From contig JAGQDJ010000054.1 in assembly GCA_022885665.1 (NCBI GenBank), positions 1 through 64,000 of the forward strand: a DNA stretch of 64,000 nt, given 5' to 3'. The stretch's first letter is position 1, and every line of letters begins with the position of its first letter. The notes below the pieces were generated by a model that saw only the letters and a list, made by a program, of their open reading frames with translations, was not told the DNA's origin and searched no databases. Origin of the DNA: Triops longicaudatus (lineage: Eukaryota > Arthropoda > Branchiopoda > Notostraca > Triopsidae). Position numbers and translations under genes: made by a program. Below are positions 12,592 to 23,750 of the stretch, in pieces.

Positions 12592-14024
12592 TTTGTGTGA
12601 ATTAAGCTGGATATTTTTAACTGCTAAATGCGAAAACTTCGGAAGAGGAACGTGAAACAAACAAAATCGGTGATAACAAACTCGTAACAGCCCACAGAGT
12701 ATACAGAGACGACAAAAGTCCTTTCCCTTATGGACCAAGTGTCACAGGCTCGTCCCCCTCAGAAGAATGTCCCGCCTTCCTGTAAGGGGGGATCCTCTAG
12801 AACAAGCACAAAGAATATACTATCTCCATGGTAACCCGCTGGCCGCTCGTATCCACCTACGGCCATATTTCAACCAATCAGTTTTGATTCTATTTCCAAA
12901 GCCCAATCAGCATCGACTCTGGCTCTTAAGGTCTTCCTTTAACGTCTATTTTTATGGGACATGCCTGTATAACGGCAAGTTATCTATACTAGTTCTATGC
13001 TACAGCCTCATGGACATTTGAATATCGACACAAGAACTAGAAAGTATCGAGTCCCAAAGCTTGAACTTTTGGAAACGCGAATAACGATCGGCTTACTTTT
13101 AAAGCAAAACCTGCTCGCTGCACTCGTAAGCTTGTACAGTTTTTGCATTACTCGCAGCTCCTTCTCGCCCTGCTTTGAATACAAAAACCTGCACCGGTAT
13201 TTCCATAATATCTTTGGATAGGTTCATACGATGCTTTTTATAAAAACTGTCTCGTGTAACATTCTAGTTCTTTTATTGGTTTTCCGCGTTTTATTCGTTT
13301 TGGATTATTGTAGCCTTCAGAACTGTCTTCATCATTGAGATCAGTAGATTTAACGACAGTAGTATTTGAGAATCTTAAGCAATAAAATAGCATGGCAATT
13401 TTAAGGGTAGTAAGCTACAAAATCACCGTCGTACTCAAGAGGGTACGGCACTTCAAAATGATCTGCTGTGTCGGGGAAAAAACTGTACTAGTTAGATGGT
13501 CAAACTTAGCTGGAATAATTTTTCATCACTTAAGTTTGCACAAATTTCAAGATTAAGATAAGTCATAAATTTTAAAATTTACGTAATAAACAAATTGTGA
13601 ATTTAATCGGAGAGGAAATCATTCCGATTCTTAAGCCGGGACTTTTCTTCAATCGATAAGAAAAATGACGATCAAAACAAGTCCACCTACTTAATTAGTA
13701 AACAATTGCACCTTGATATGATGAGTCATAAAATACGTAAGACTTAGCAAGTGCATTACAGTTTACGCAATTACCATTCTCGCTTGTGGCCTATTCTACT
13801 TAAGTTACCAGCTCTTGCAATCTTTGTTGCGAAAAATTACCAGCAACCCCGGGGCAACGAAAACGGTGTACGTGCAAGTAAGTTCGTTATGGATCTTAGG
13901 AATACGAACACATAAACAACTCGTTAGCTTCTGTAAACTGCGTCAAATCGTTTTACCATCTGTTTACTTTACACTAATCCGTCTTTTGCTTCGACAGTCT
14001 TAATCCGGCCACCGACCCGAAAAC
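12592..14024. promoter_or_regulatory. Divergent intergenic region, endosulfine / CERT
   Basis: The 1.43-kb gap between two opposite start codons must hold the promoters and 5' UTRs of both genes. I see no protein-like frame and no obvious TATA box. Any non-coding first exons could not be placed. Confidence 0.5.
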
Positions 14025-17000
14025 ATGTCAGACAATCACAGCCTTGACTTAAGTGAAGAAGACGACGAGCTAGACAATCACAATTCGGAAGTGCCCGAAT
14101 TTAGTGGTACCCTTTGGAAATGGACCAATTATATCCATGGTTGGCAAGATCGGTACATTGTGATTAAAGATGGCACATTATCCTATTATAAATCGGAACT
14201 GGATACGGGTTTTGGCTGCCGTGGATCGGTTAGCATACTTAAAGCCGCAATTAAAGTAAAAGCAAGATTTGCGGACACCCGATTATACATGAAAAGCTTT
14301 ATAATGTAGGGACACGAGTTTGACGAATGTCGGTTTGATGTATCAGTGAGCGATTGCGTGTGGTATTTGCGAGCCCAAACGCCAGAAGAAAAACAGCGTT
14401 GGCTGAATGTGCTGGAAACGCATAAAGTAATCGACCATTCTTTACCATAACGTGTGATGTCTATGTATATTTCTCAATTTTGTTTGCCAAGTTAGCCATT
14501 CAGTAAGTTCCATAATAAGTTTTCCAAGAAAAAGAATGGATTTAATTGCGAGACTTGCTGGACGATATAGGTGCACCAAGTTTTTGACGTTTGATTGATT
14601 AATTTTCTTTTTAGTCGGTGTATGAGGAAAGTGAAGGCCTGAGACGGCATGGGAGCAGTGTTTCCTTAACTTCGAATAACATTTCAACAGCGTCAGGTTC
14701 TAGTTTCCGAAGAGGACGAGGTATTTCTGACATGTCTTGCAGTTTTTGTTATTTTTAAGACACATTCTCCTCCCTTTTTCTAAAGGTTTAAGGGAAAAAC
14801 TGTGTGAAATGGAAACTTACCGCGACATCCTTGTACGACAAGTGGATACGCTTCAGAGCTATTTCGATGCTTGCGTCCAAGCGACTGCAGCCATTAAGCC
14901 AATACCCAACGGTAAGTCTTGTCACAATCCCTTTTCTTGGCTTTTTTTTAACTTTAGCTCCATCTCATGTTACTTGATAGCTCTGGATTTTTCAGAGAAT
15001 ATCACGCACTCGAAAGTAAAAAAGTCAAACTTATGTGTAAGAAGTTGTAGTGCTCTTTCGTCCTTTTTGTGTGGGGTCAACTTCTTTTTGTTATTTACAT
15101 TACCTTTTTTTAACTTACAGGATCTGTGGAGGATTTGGACGAAGATTCGGACGACATTGAAACTGAGAGCTCAGAAAAGCATCCTCGTAAACTACTTGTT
15201 TTCTTCTGTGACATTTTTTATGCTAACGAATGGGGTGCTTGTCAATAGGTGTTGCTTTGGAAAAAGTTTCGCGCGACTTGCTGTTACAGCATGGCGCCCA
15301 CGCTTTGGATTTCCGGGGTGAAGCGCTTACGTTTAAAGCCACGACTAGCGGTTTGTTGACCACATTGCAACACTACTTGGATCTAATGGGCCAGCGCGAA
15401 GAAGCCTGGAAAAAACGGTTAGAACGCGAAGTGGAGAAACGTAAGAAACTTGAAGAACTGCACCATCGCGCTCTCGAATCGGCACAAAACTCGTCCCAAA
15501 AAGTCATTGTTCGCGTGGGACCTGATTATGAGGTAATTAACTATTACATTTTCTCGCGAAGTTGCTTAATCTACATGTACAATGCCAGTGCATGTGGCTG
15601 CTTGTGATGTTTTATGAAGCTGTGTGGGAGGCGTGTTGAATGGATTAATTACGCAGTTCTTTTCATTACTTTATAGTACGCGTTTGTAATTATACGATAC
15701 GGGTGTCGCTTTGTTCCACAACAGTGCAAGTGTTTCCTTTGTGCTTTAGTGTTACAATCGAGTTCTCATTAGTTAAATCAAATCGTCGTATCTCTTCTCC
15801 TCGTTCCATTCTTTTTTTCTTTTGTGTGATACATTTACATTAAAGTTTTTTAATTATTTACATTATTTCTTTTTACATTAAAAAATCAGTTCTCCTGTTA
15901 TAAAAGTCAACGGGCCTCTCTTGTTTTATCTCGACAAATATTTTTATAGTTTGAAAAAGTTGTATCAATTTACCCAGTGTGTTATTTACATTTTGAGATC
16001 ATCGGGGTCAACTAAAGATTGGAAACCGCATCGTTCTGCTTATTGAGGCTTGTTTGCCTTTAAGGCTTTTGCAAGAGATTCCGGATTAGGTTTCTGCATA
16101 GCGAAAGGGTGTCTAGTCCTCTTTTTCAAGCATTAAGTTGCCATAGGACTTCTCTACGAAAGCAGGCAGCAGTGAACAGGAAACGAAACCAAAACGAAGG
16201 AGGGAGTTAAGCAATTCAAGAGCCCTAGGGCAGTTGAGGACAAAAATGCCGCATAAAACCTTTTCGTGGCGAGTTAGTAGTTCATTAACGAATTGTTGGA
16301 AGAAAAAACACAAAGAGAATGGGAATTCTGTTTCTGCCGTTGAAACCCGTCGTCACGTAATTTGGAGTTCATTATACTGTATTTTCCTTAAATAACATTA
16401 AAAATATAACAATTATACACAAAATTTAAGGCTCCGTAATAGTCTTTGGCCTACGAAGGTGTCGATTTAGCAATACCCTAAATTGTTTCCTTATTAGGCA
16501 TATTTCGTCTAATTCCAAGGAACAAACTTGCACGCAGAACTGTCTGCGCGGTTTAATCGTTACATTATTTTGTGTACCAATTTCAGTTCATCTACTATCA
16601 TTTTGGAAAACGTGTTTCTCAGGATTTGAAGCAATTTACTTCTTTGTTTCACAGGAAGGACCGCATAGCACAATTGGAGAAGAGGAATTTTATGATGCAG
16701 TGGAAACGGGTCTAGATAAGTTAGAAGAAGAACAGGAATTTTATGAACGTCTTCGAGCAAAACAAGTGACCAAATTCAACTCCAAAGTTTCTGCACATCC
16801 GTTATGGAAAGAAGTAAGAAAAAATCCAAAGATTTCTTTTTATTTTCAATCGTAAAAATGCCTTTGGTTTTCTGTTCATGTAGATGTGTTGAGAAATTGT
16901 ATTTTCATCCATTATTTCGTGAGAAAAAAACGATGCGATTATGCAAGAGAAACTCGAGTTATTTGACATTGTTTATTGACAGATCGATCGCGTTACACAA

Positions 17001-18120
17001 GAACAGTTGGAATATGCCTTAAAAGGAGTAGAAGACGGTGTGTGGCAACTTTTCGCCGAAGATGGTGAAATGCGTATGTACAAACGCGAAGAAGAAGTCA
17101 ATGGATTGGCGGTTGATCCCTTGAAAGCGGTGCATACTGTGAAAGGCGTGACTGGCAGGGAACTTTGCCAGTACTTTTATGATCCTTCAGTCCGGTTTGA
17201 ATGGGAAAGTAAGTTAACTTTGTAACAGTTTCTGTGTTATCAGTTTGTCACTTCAATATCCATTCGAAGTCTTTTTTAGGAAAAAAGTCTGTTTCTTTAT
17301 TATTTTGTTTCTGTTTACAGTATTTATTGTCTGTTTTCAGATTGGACACCCTTGTACAAAATACTATTGGGATAAAAATCCTCTGTTCGATTGTTCGTTG
17401 TTTTGTCGTTGTTCATGACGTTAATTTCTTTTGCCCATGATAAAATATCTTTTGAACGTTTTTAGCCACCGTCGAAAACATGAAAGTGCTCGAAACTGTG
17501 TCAGACGATACAGTTGTCATTCTCCAAATTCACAAGCGAGTGTGGCCAGCCTCTCAACGTGACGCCTTATTCTGGTCCCATATTCGGCGCGAACCAAATG
17601 AGCAAGATCGTGATGGCCATGATATCTGGATCGTCTGCAACAATTCAACAGTACACCCCGAAGCGCCTGTATGTACACTATATCGCTTAAATCATTTAAA
17701 TATTTTCTTTAATCACTTTCTTGTCTTCTTGGACAGGTCGGTGCAAGTAAATGCGTCCGTGTGGGATTAACGGTTTGTTTGGTCGGTCAAACGTTCCTAG
17801 ATCCTCCTCCGGAAGGAGAGCCTGTTACTAGAGATCGTCTTACCTGCAAGATTACATATTGCGCTGTTGGTATGTTTTACATCAATTTTGAATAAACCTC
17901 GATAGTTAGCTATTCGTTCATGTACTATGCTTTCATTTTTGTCGTTTATTCTGAAGTTTGTGGCTGATTATTATTTTTTTTATATTTTATAGTCAATCCT
18001 GGTGGTTGGGCTCCCACGTCTGCCCTTCGTGCAGTTTATAAAAGGGAATACCCTAAATTTCTCAAACGGTTTACCCAGTATGTCATCAATAAGTGCAAAG
18101 ATCAACCTATCCAATTTTGA
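14025..18120 (+). CDS. CERT1: Ceramide transfer protein CERT (PH-FFAT-START)
   Basis: CERT moves ceramide from ER to trans-Golgi for sphingomyelin synthesis. Eleven exons (14025-14255, 14310-14426, 14615-14720, 14786-14911, 15121-15186, 15249-15532, 16655-16813, 16983-17208, 17466-17668, 17737-17869, 17993-18120) give 592 residues. An N-terminal PH domain (about 27-118) carries the family motif KWTNYIHGWQDR. A serine-rich stretch follows (RRHGSSVSL), then the coiled-coil region REKLCEMETYRDIL. The FFAT motif EFYDAVE (321-327) would bind VAP at the ER. The START domain (about 364-592) keeps the ceramide-contacting Glu, Gln, Asn and Tyr in WETTVEN, LQIHKRVWPAS, WIVCN and CKITY. It ends QPIQF. 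Intron 1 is only 54 bp. A 1.1-kb intron 6 separates the coiled coil from the FFAT exon. Family assignment is secure; junctions are inferred from frame and splice signals. Confidence 0.95.
15533..16654 (+). other. CERT intron 6 (long)
   Basis: This 1,122-bp intron is several times longer than most others in the gene and is A/T-rich. It falls just before the exon that encodes the FFAT motif. I see no additional CERT-like exon in it. In vertebrates a cassette exon distinguishes the long form, but nothing here matches that serine-rich insert. Confidence 0.5.
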
Positions 18121-19385
18121 AGAGAAAAAGAAACCTATACACAATTAGTATAATTAAGAGAAGGAAAGCAAGATTTGCGCCCAAGAAATCAACTTTATCA
18201 CCTATTTTTTTTCTTGGAGTAGTATACTTGCTTTTTCTCAGTTGACCATTCCATAGACGTTTTTACCGTAGAAATTGTGATGTGGCGTCTGGGCTCATGT
18301 ACCTCAAGTCAAAACTTTTTCTTCGTCCCTCTTTCATGAAATGACCTGAGAGAGGAGGAAAAATACTAATCAGTGAGAGTTTTTCTTGCCTCCTTATTAA
18401 CTTCAGTTTTTTATTGGTAATTCTTGGCATTAGAAACATTTCGATCTTTGTTTGTGGTCCTTGTCATGTTTTAGTGGCCTGTTAATGTTGTTTTTCCTAT
18501 GTGCAAAAAAGTCAGACTGTTTTTCAAAGTGCCTTATGGCTTGTGCCCCATATTGCGAAGCTTTATTTCGAAAAAATGGCAGAGTTAAAAAGCAAAAAAG
18601 AAAAGAAATGTATGTTTTACTGCACCGTTTTTCTCATGGCAGGCCATGCGTTCGATTTTTTTTTTCGTGGCGTGTTTGCTTTAAAGTAAGGAAAAATATC
18701 AAATTATAAAGAGAAAAAGGGTTTTCAAGATCTGAGATCTCCCAGTATTTCACAGTTGTTTCTTTTCTGTCTAAACAACCTTCAACGTGCAGTAAGAAAA
18801 GAAACGGAAACCCCGAATGATTTCTTTAGAATCTGGTCGCTTAGAAGTTTGCTTGCTATGTTTTCTTACCCAAGAGCTGAAAAATTACATTGTTTGAAAC
18901 GAATTCAGAGTCAATAAATCATTGATGACAAGTCATGAAAGGAAAATGTGTTTTTTGTTTCACTGTCGCATTTCGAAGCTTCTCGGTTATTCGCTTTTTT
19001 TTATTCACAAGTAGCGTGAGTATTTACTCTTTGCTAGCTTATATTGTAATAGTATATAGCTTAAATAGTATACATATTCCAATTCGTTCGTTTATTTTTT
19101 TATCAGTCAATGCGAGCGCAGTGTTTGGTTTTACCTAAATGTTTGACAGTTCATGTAAACATGTGTGCGTTCTGAATTAAGGAGAGAACTGTAGAAGCCT
19201 AACCCAAATTTCACCTAGTTTTGGCAATGGACTGTCATCCATTTTTTAAATGTAAAGAATTTCTTTCTCAAAAAAGCGTGAGATTTAAATTTTAGCGGCA
19301 ATGCTGTTATACTGTCTGCCGTTCACAGGTGGCCGTCGTCTTCAGTGACATACTGTAAATGTTTGTAAATAAGCAGAAAGCTAGC
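18121..19385. other. CERT 3' UTR and DCP2 upstream region
   Basis: Both flanking genes run on the plus strand. AATAAA occurs at 18913-18918 and could end the CERT transcript, giving a 3' UTR of about 0.8 kb. The remainder holds the DCP2 promoter. No coding signal was recognised. Confidence 0.5.
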
Positions 19386-20998
19386 ATGGAAAGAGTTATG
19401 GAGTGCAAGATTCCTTCCGATATTCTGGACGACTTAGGGAGGTAATTGACAATTTGATTTACTAGTGAAGTTCAGTCTTAAAATCTCTATGCGGAGTGTA
19501 GTCGGTTCATCATCAATGTTCCCGAAGAAGAGCGCAAAGATCTCGTTCGTGTTTGTTTTCAAATAGAGTTAGCGCACTGGTTCTATTTGGACTATTATTG
19601 CTCAGAAGAGAGGTCTACTTTGAAATCGTGCGGCTTCAAAGAATTTGCTTTGAACGTCTTTAGAGTAAGTTTTTAAATTACCATGTGGTTTGTCCAGTAC
19701 TCATGCATCAATTTATGGGTTAACGTTTCTTTTTCTAGCACGTACCATTTCTGCAACCCCACGCGTCATCGTTAGAGTTGGTGTTAACCAATTGGCGAGA
19801 GTACAAGCAAGCTGTACCCACTTTTGGAGCCATTATCCTAAACGAGGAGATGACTCACGTTCTATTGGTGCAAGGATTTTGGTCCAAATCTTCGTGGGGA
19901 TTTCCGAAAGGCAAAGTCAATGAAAGCGAAGACCCAGCAAAATGTGCTGCCCGAGAGGTAATCTGTTTGAATAATATTACGCAGTGTGCTGAAGACTTAG
20001 TAATGTAAAACTGCAAGTTTAGTAAAATGTAAAAAGGAAAAAAATGTTTAAAGTACCACCTGAGTTTATGTTAAAAGTTTCTTTTAGTATTGAGTTCTGT
20101 TTTAAGGTGTTCGAAGAAACAAATTTCGATATTTCTCCACTTATGGATCCTATGGACTACTTAGAGACGACTGTTCACGATCAATTAACGCGTTTGTATG
20201 TCGTGAGTGGCGTTCCCCATTCTACCAAGTTTACACCTCGGACACGGAACGAAATTCGCTCCATTCAGTGGTTTCCGGTGCAAGATCTTCCTGTATCCAA
20301 GAAAGACAATACGCCTAAAGTGAAACTTGGTCTTAGTCCCAATTGCTTTTTCTTGGTTTTTCCCTTTGTTAAGTAATGATTTTTTTCTCTGTAACATTTT
20401 GTGTCATCACAGGAGTTTTTTTAACACGGTTTTTCGTTATAAAGGCTCATTCGTAGCTGGATTGCTGCCAAGCAGCAGAAAGCGCAACTGAATAGAGTAA
20501 AAAGCAGAAGTGTAGAGATGGCAGCCAGTACTAAGAAGAAATTACAACAAAACTTTCAGAACGCAATAGGCGAGGAACAAGCAAATTTTCTCGCCATGAA
20601 ACAACGCAAAAATCTAGCAGTACAAGGACCAAATGCTGTACCTGCTGTTACTATTCTAGCAAAGCATAAAACTCCGCGTAAGCAACTCTTCCAGGGTAAG
20701 TTCGTTACATACGTGAACTGTTTTGTTGTTTTTCTTTTTAACTTGACATCCGGTGAGCGTTACTACTCATGGGTCAAAAAGAAAGAAGATAAACTTGGAG
20801 AACGCGGCATGTTAGTAAACCTGCAAGCATTTTTAGTTGTCTTTAATTTTGCACTTTTGCTTATCTATATTCATTATTTAAACCTAACTAGTAATTTTGT
20901 CCGTGCTTTTAGATATGGTTGAACCTGAAGTCAGCTTCTGTGCACCATCTTGGGCATCTTTCAAGTTGGACAGAAAGGCGTTGATGGATTGTTTCTGA
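19386..20998 (+). CDS. DCP2: mRNA decapping enzyme DCP2 (Nudix hydrolase)
   Basis: DCP2 hydrolyses the m7G cap of mRNAs in P-bodies, together with DCP1 and EDC4. Six exons (19386-19441, 19502-19664, 19739-19957, 20107-20372, 20445-20695, 20913-20998) give 346 residues, somewhat shorter than human DCP2. The N-terminal box A domain reads SRFIINVPEEERKDL, then FQIELAHWFYLD. The Nudix core has WGFPKGKVNESEDP (126-139) and REVFEETNFD (145-154), with catalytic glutamates present. The normally invariant glycine closing the Nudix box is Asn152. Box B follows (IRSIQWFPVQDLP, LGLSPNCFF). The last exon, APSWASFKLDRKALMDCF, matches the conserved metazoan C-terminal segment linked to EDC4 binding. An in-frame ATG at 19359 would add nine residues; 19386 fits the family start better. 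The 3' end faces AMACR 214 bp away. Confidence 0.95.
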
Positions 20999-21171
20999 CG
21001 CAAATGCGACAGCGAGACCGCTAGTTGCGTGTCCATAATTACCGTGTATTCATTTTGTTACTCATGCGTTACCAAGTACCAGGTTATCTCCGGTACTACA
21101 AATCACTTAAAATTCCCTACATATGTAAACTTAACAAATAATCTTCGCACCGGTTTGAAAACAAAAATTCA

Positions 21172-21177
21172 AATAAA
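21172..21177 (+). terminator. Candidate DCP2 poly(A) signal
   Basis: AATAAA lies 174 bases after the DCP2 stop and 35 bases before the AMACR stop on the other strand. If used, cleavage would fall close to or inside the AMACR coding end, so the two 3' ends would nearly meet or overlap. Confidence 0.45.
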
Positions 21178-21212
21178 AAATATCTTCGTAGATAAGTTTT
21201 TAGTCAAGTGTT

Positions 21213-22553
21213 TTACAGTTTGGCGGTCTGAGCCTCTGAAACGACTCCGTTTTGTATTAAATCCCGTATGTCGCTTTCTTTGTACTCCAGTTCTCTCAAG
21301 ACTTGAATCGTATGTTGACCAATGAGTGGTTCCTTTAAGGAACACGTCGCTGGCGTTCTGGACAAGATTGGCGCAGGATTTGGTTCATAACTGTCTTTTT
21401 TCTCGTTGTAAATAAACGAGTTTCTCTCAGCGTTGTGAGCATGTTTTGGTGCCTCGTCTAAGGACAGAACAGGTACTACACAAGCGTCTGATTGGGCGAA
21501 AATGTCGCTCCATTCTTGCTGCGTTTTTTGCGCGAAAATGGTGGCCAAGTCTTCTTTCGCTTTCTGAGGATTCGGCGGGAATTGAGGGTAATGATAAGGC
21601 GTTTGGATATGTTGGTTTAAAATCTTTAGGAGTTCCGCATAAAATTTGGGTTCTATAGCTCCAACGGACATAAATTTCTGATCTTTAGTTTCGTAAGTTT
21701 CGTAAAAATGTAAGCCACCGTCAAACCTAAACGGACGATGGTTAATGTAAAGTTTTGGCGGGAAATTACTTCCTTACCAAGTTTGGCCACGTCCTGCACC
21801 CCACACGGGCAAGTCGTGTGACTTATAGAGCCACGATCCGACATACGCTGCTCCTTCGACCATGGACGCGTCGATCACTTGGCCTAGGTTGGATCGTGAC
21901 CTTTCGAAAAGGGCCATAACTACGGCTAGAGCGCATAACAAACCGCCTCCTGCAAAGTCAGCTAAAAGGTTTTGGGGTGCTACAGGCGGGGCGGGAGTTC
22001 GTCCGAGCATAGACAATATGCCCGACAAAGCTGCGTAATTGATATCGTGGCCGGCCATTTGGGAAAAAGGACCATTTTGGCCGAACCCTGTTAAACGAGC
22101 GTAGATTAATCGTGGATTGTCTTGCGTGAGACGTTCGGGTCCGAGACCGATCTTCTCCATGACTCCTATGAATGCAAATTGAAACACTCAGTGAAGGTTA
22201 CTAAGAGTAAACGTGAGAATCAGGAAAGAGAAAGTTTGGATCGAGTTTTACCAGGTCGGAAGGGCTCAATCAGGACATCCGCTTTCTTGCATAATAGATG
22301 AACGATGTCGAGGCCTTGCTCACTTTTCAAGTCCAGTGCGATGGAACGTTTGCCTCGTCCTAGTCTGTCCATTGGTACGCTATCAATCTAAATCAGTGCG
22401 TAGTTCGTAATTACAGCGATTTGCAATCCGTGAAGTTTCATGTACTTTATCGACGCGAATAACAGAAGCTCCAAAATCGGATAAAATCATTCCACAAAAC
22501 GGCGCTGGAGCCAAACCAGCCATCTCTATTACTCTGATTCCTTTCAGAGCCAT
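21213..22553 (-). CDS. AMACR: Alpha-methylacyl-CoA racemase
   Basis: AMACR interconverts (2R)- and (2S)-methylacyl-CoA so that branched fatty acids and bile-acid precursors can be beta-oxidised. It is a class III CoA-transferase fold enzyme. Four minus-strand exons (22553-22446, 22387-22252, 22165-21778, 21726-21213) give 381 residues; human has 382. Family blocks include LSDFGASVIRVD, RLGRGKRSIALDLK, NPRLIYARLTGFGQNGPF and AGHDINYAALSG. The catalytic pair is His121 (in GHDIN) and Asp151 (in NLLADFAGGGL). Later come QVIDASMVEGAAYV and SDACVVPVLSLDEA. The protein ends AKL, an acceptable PTS1 peroxisome signal. Introns are tiny (58, 86 and 51 bp). It is head-to-head with the TNFAIP8 gene (484 bp between starts). 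Confidence 0.96.
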
Positions 22554-23037
22554 TTTTTAAGCATACAATCTCTGCCTAAAGAACGCAAAAAGTAAATCGT
22601 AAAAAAACACTTCATCTATTACCACGCAACTATTTGCGTAGAAACATAGTAAATGCTATTTTACCGCACATTTTTTTACACCACGTATTTTTAAGCTCTC
22701 TTTCATAAACGTACTAATATAGTACTTCTAACATTTTCTAAAATAAATGCATTAAAGAATTCATAATAAATTTACCCTTGTTTGAAAAAAACCCTTCAAA
22801 GTCGCGCAGCTAGGATTACCACTAGTGACAAATTGTTGTTTATCATTTAGAAGTTCGGGGTTCCAGATCGTGACCGTTGCTTTGGTGATTTAGGCGCAAA
22901 AAGCTCAGTTCTCAGTTCGCTTGTGTTGTTTTCAGTTGGGTTTGAAGTCGTTGTCGAAGCAACAGGTAAAAATATGAATAATTCTCCCTTTGTTTTGAAG
23001 CTTGGAAACTAATTTTGGTTCTAATGTTATAGAGGGA
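22554..23037. promoter_or_regulatory. Compact divergent promoter, AMACR / TNFAIP8
   Basis: Only 484 bp separate the two opposing start codons, so the promoters must be shared or adjacent. A possible non-coding first exon for the plus-strand gene ends at about 22966 before GTAAAA, with acceptor AG at 23031-23032 just before its ATG. This would leave an even smaller core promoter. Confidence 0.55.
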
Positions 23038-23750
23038 ATGGGGGACACATTTCGAGCGAAAGATATTGGCCTTAAAGTTCAGAAAAAGTTTTTAAGCAGG
23101 GTGTCTACCAAAGGGGTGGCCAAAGTTTTTATAGACGAGACTTCCGCAAATCTGTTAGATAATGTGTACCGACTGTGTAAAGCTTTCGTAAGTATATAGT
23201 TTTAGTTTTAAAAATAAAAAAAACTGTTTGCTGGTGTCGTTTTTAGGCACAGAACCGGAAGGAGGCTGAGAAAATAGTCAAGAACATCATTAAAATTGTG
23301 GTTAAGGTTGGAGTGTTAGCCAAAAATGACCAGTTTACTTCGGAGGACTTGAAAATTGCGGATCAGTTCCGAAATAAGTTCCATTCCACCGTCATGACAG
23401 TCATTTCGTTTCATGAAGTGGATTTTTCCTATGATCAAAAATTCCTTTTACAGGTACTTTTTCACGTCTTGTATTGTTTTGTGTGTTTAGTTGTTTTCCA
23501 CTTATATATTTTATTTCTATAAATTACCTTCAACTTGTTCCAGTTGATTGCCGACTGTCGTTCTTTGCTAAAGCAGCTGGTTCAGCGTCACCTAACGGAC
23601 AAAAGTCTAGGTCGCATTGACCTAGTTTTCACGTTTTTCGGTCAACCAGCATTCCTCGACGCGATTTTCAAGCGGCCGTCAGAACATCACGAACTAATGG
23701 GTCGCATTGTACAAGATATGCATACATTATTAGACGCAGGGGATATGTGA
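23038..23750 (+). CDS. TNFAIP8: TNFAIP8 (TIPE) family protein
   Basis: TIPE proteins are small cytosolic helical proteins with a hydrophobic lipid-binding cavity. They act in phosphoinositide signalling, cell death and immune restraint. Three exons (23038-23187, 23247-23453, 23544-23750) give 187 residues, close to the 184-198 of known members. Family landmarks are VQKKFLSR, FIDETSANLLDNVYRL, KEAEKIVKNIIKIVVKVGVL, STVMTVISFHEVDFSYD and LVQRHLTDKSLGRI, and the C-terminus has the usual MHTLLDAGD shape. Most invertebrates carry one such gene, so I cannot assign it to a vertebrate paralogue. The ATG at 23038 lies six bases into its exon, implying a separate 5' UTR exon. AATAAA at 24346-24351 is a possible poly(A) signal. 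Confidence 0.94.

Noticed and set aside
12592..12738. N-terminal extension of endosulfine from an upstream in-frame ATG
   Set aside because: The extra 49 residues are Cys- and Leu-rich, unlike any endosulfine. The ATG at 12591 has a good context and the family-typical start.
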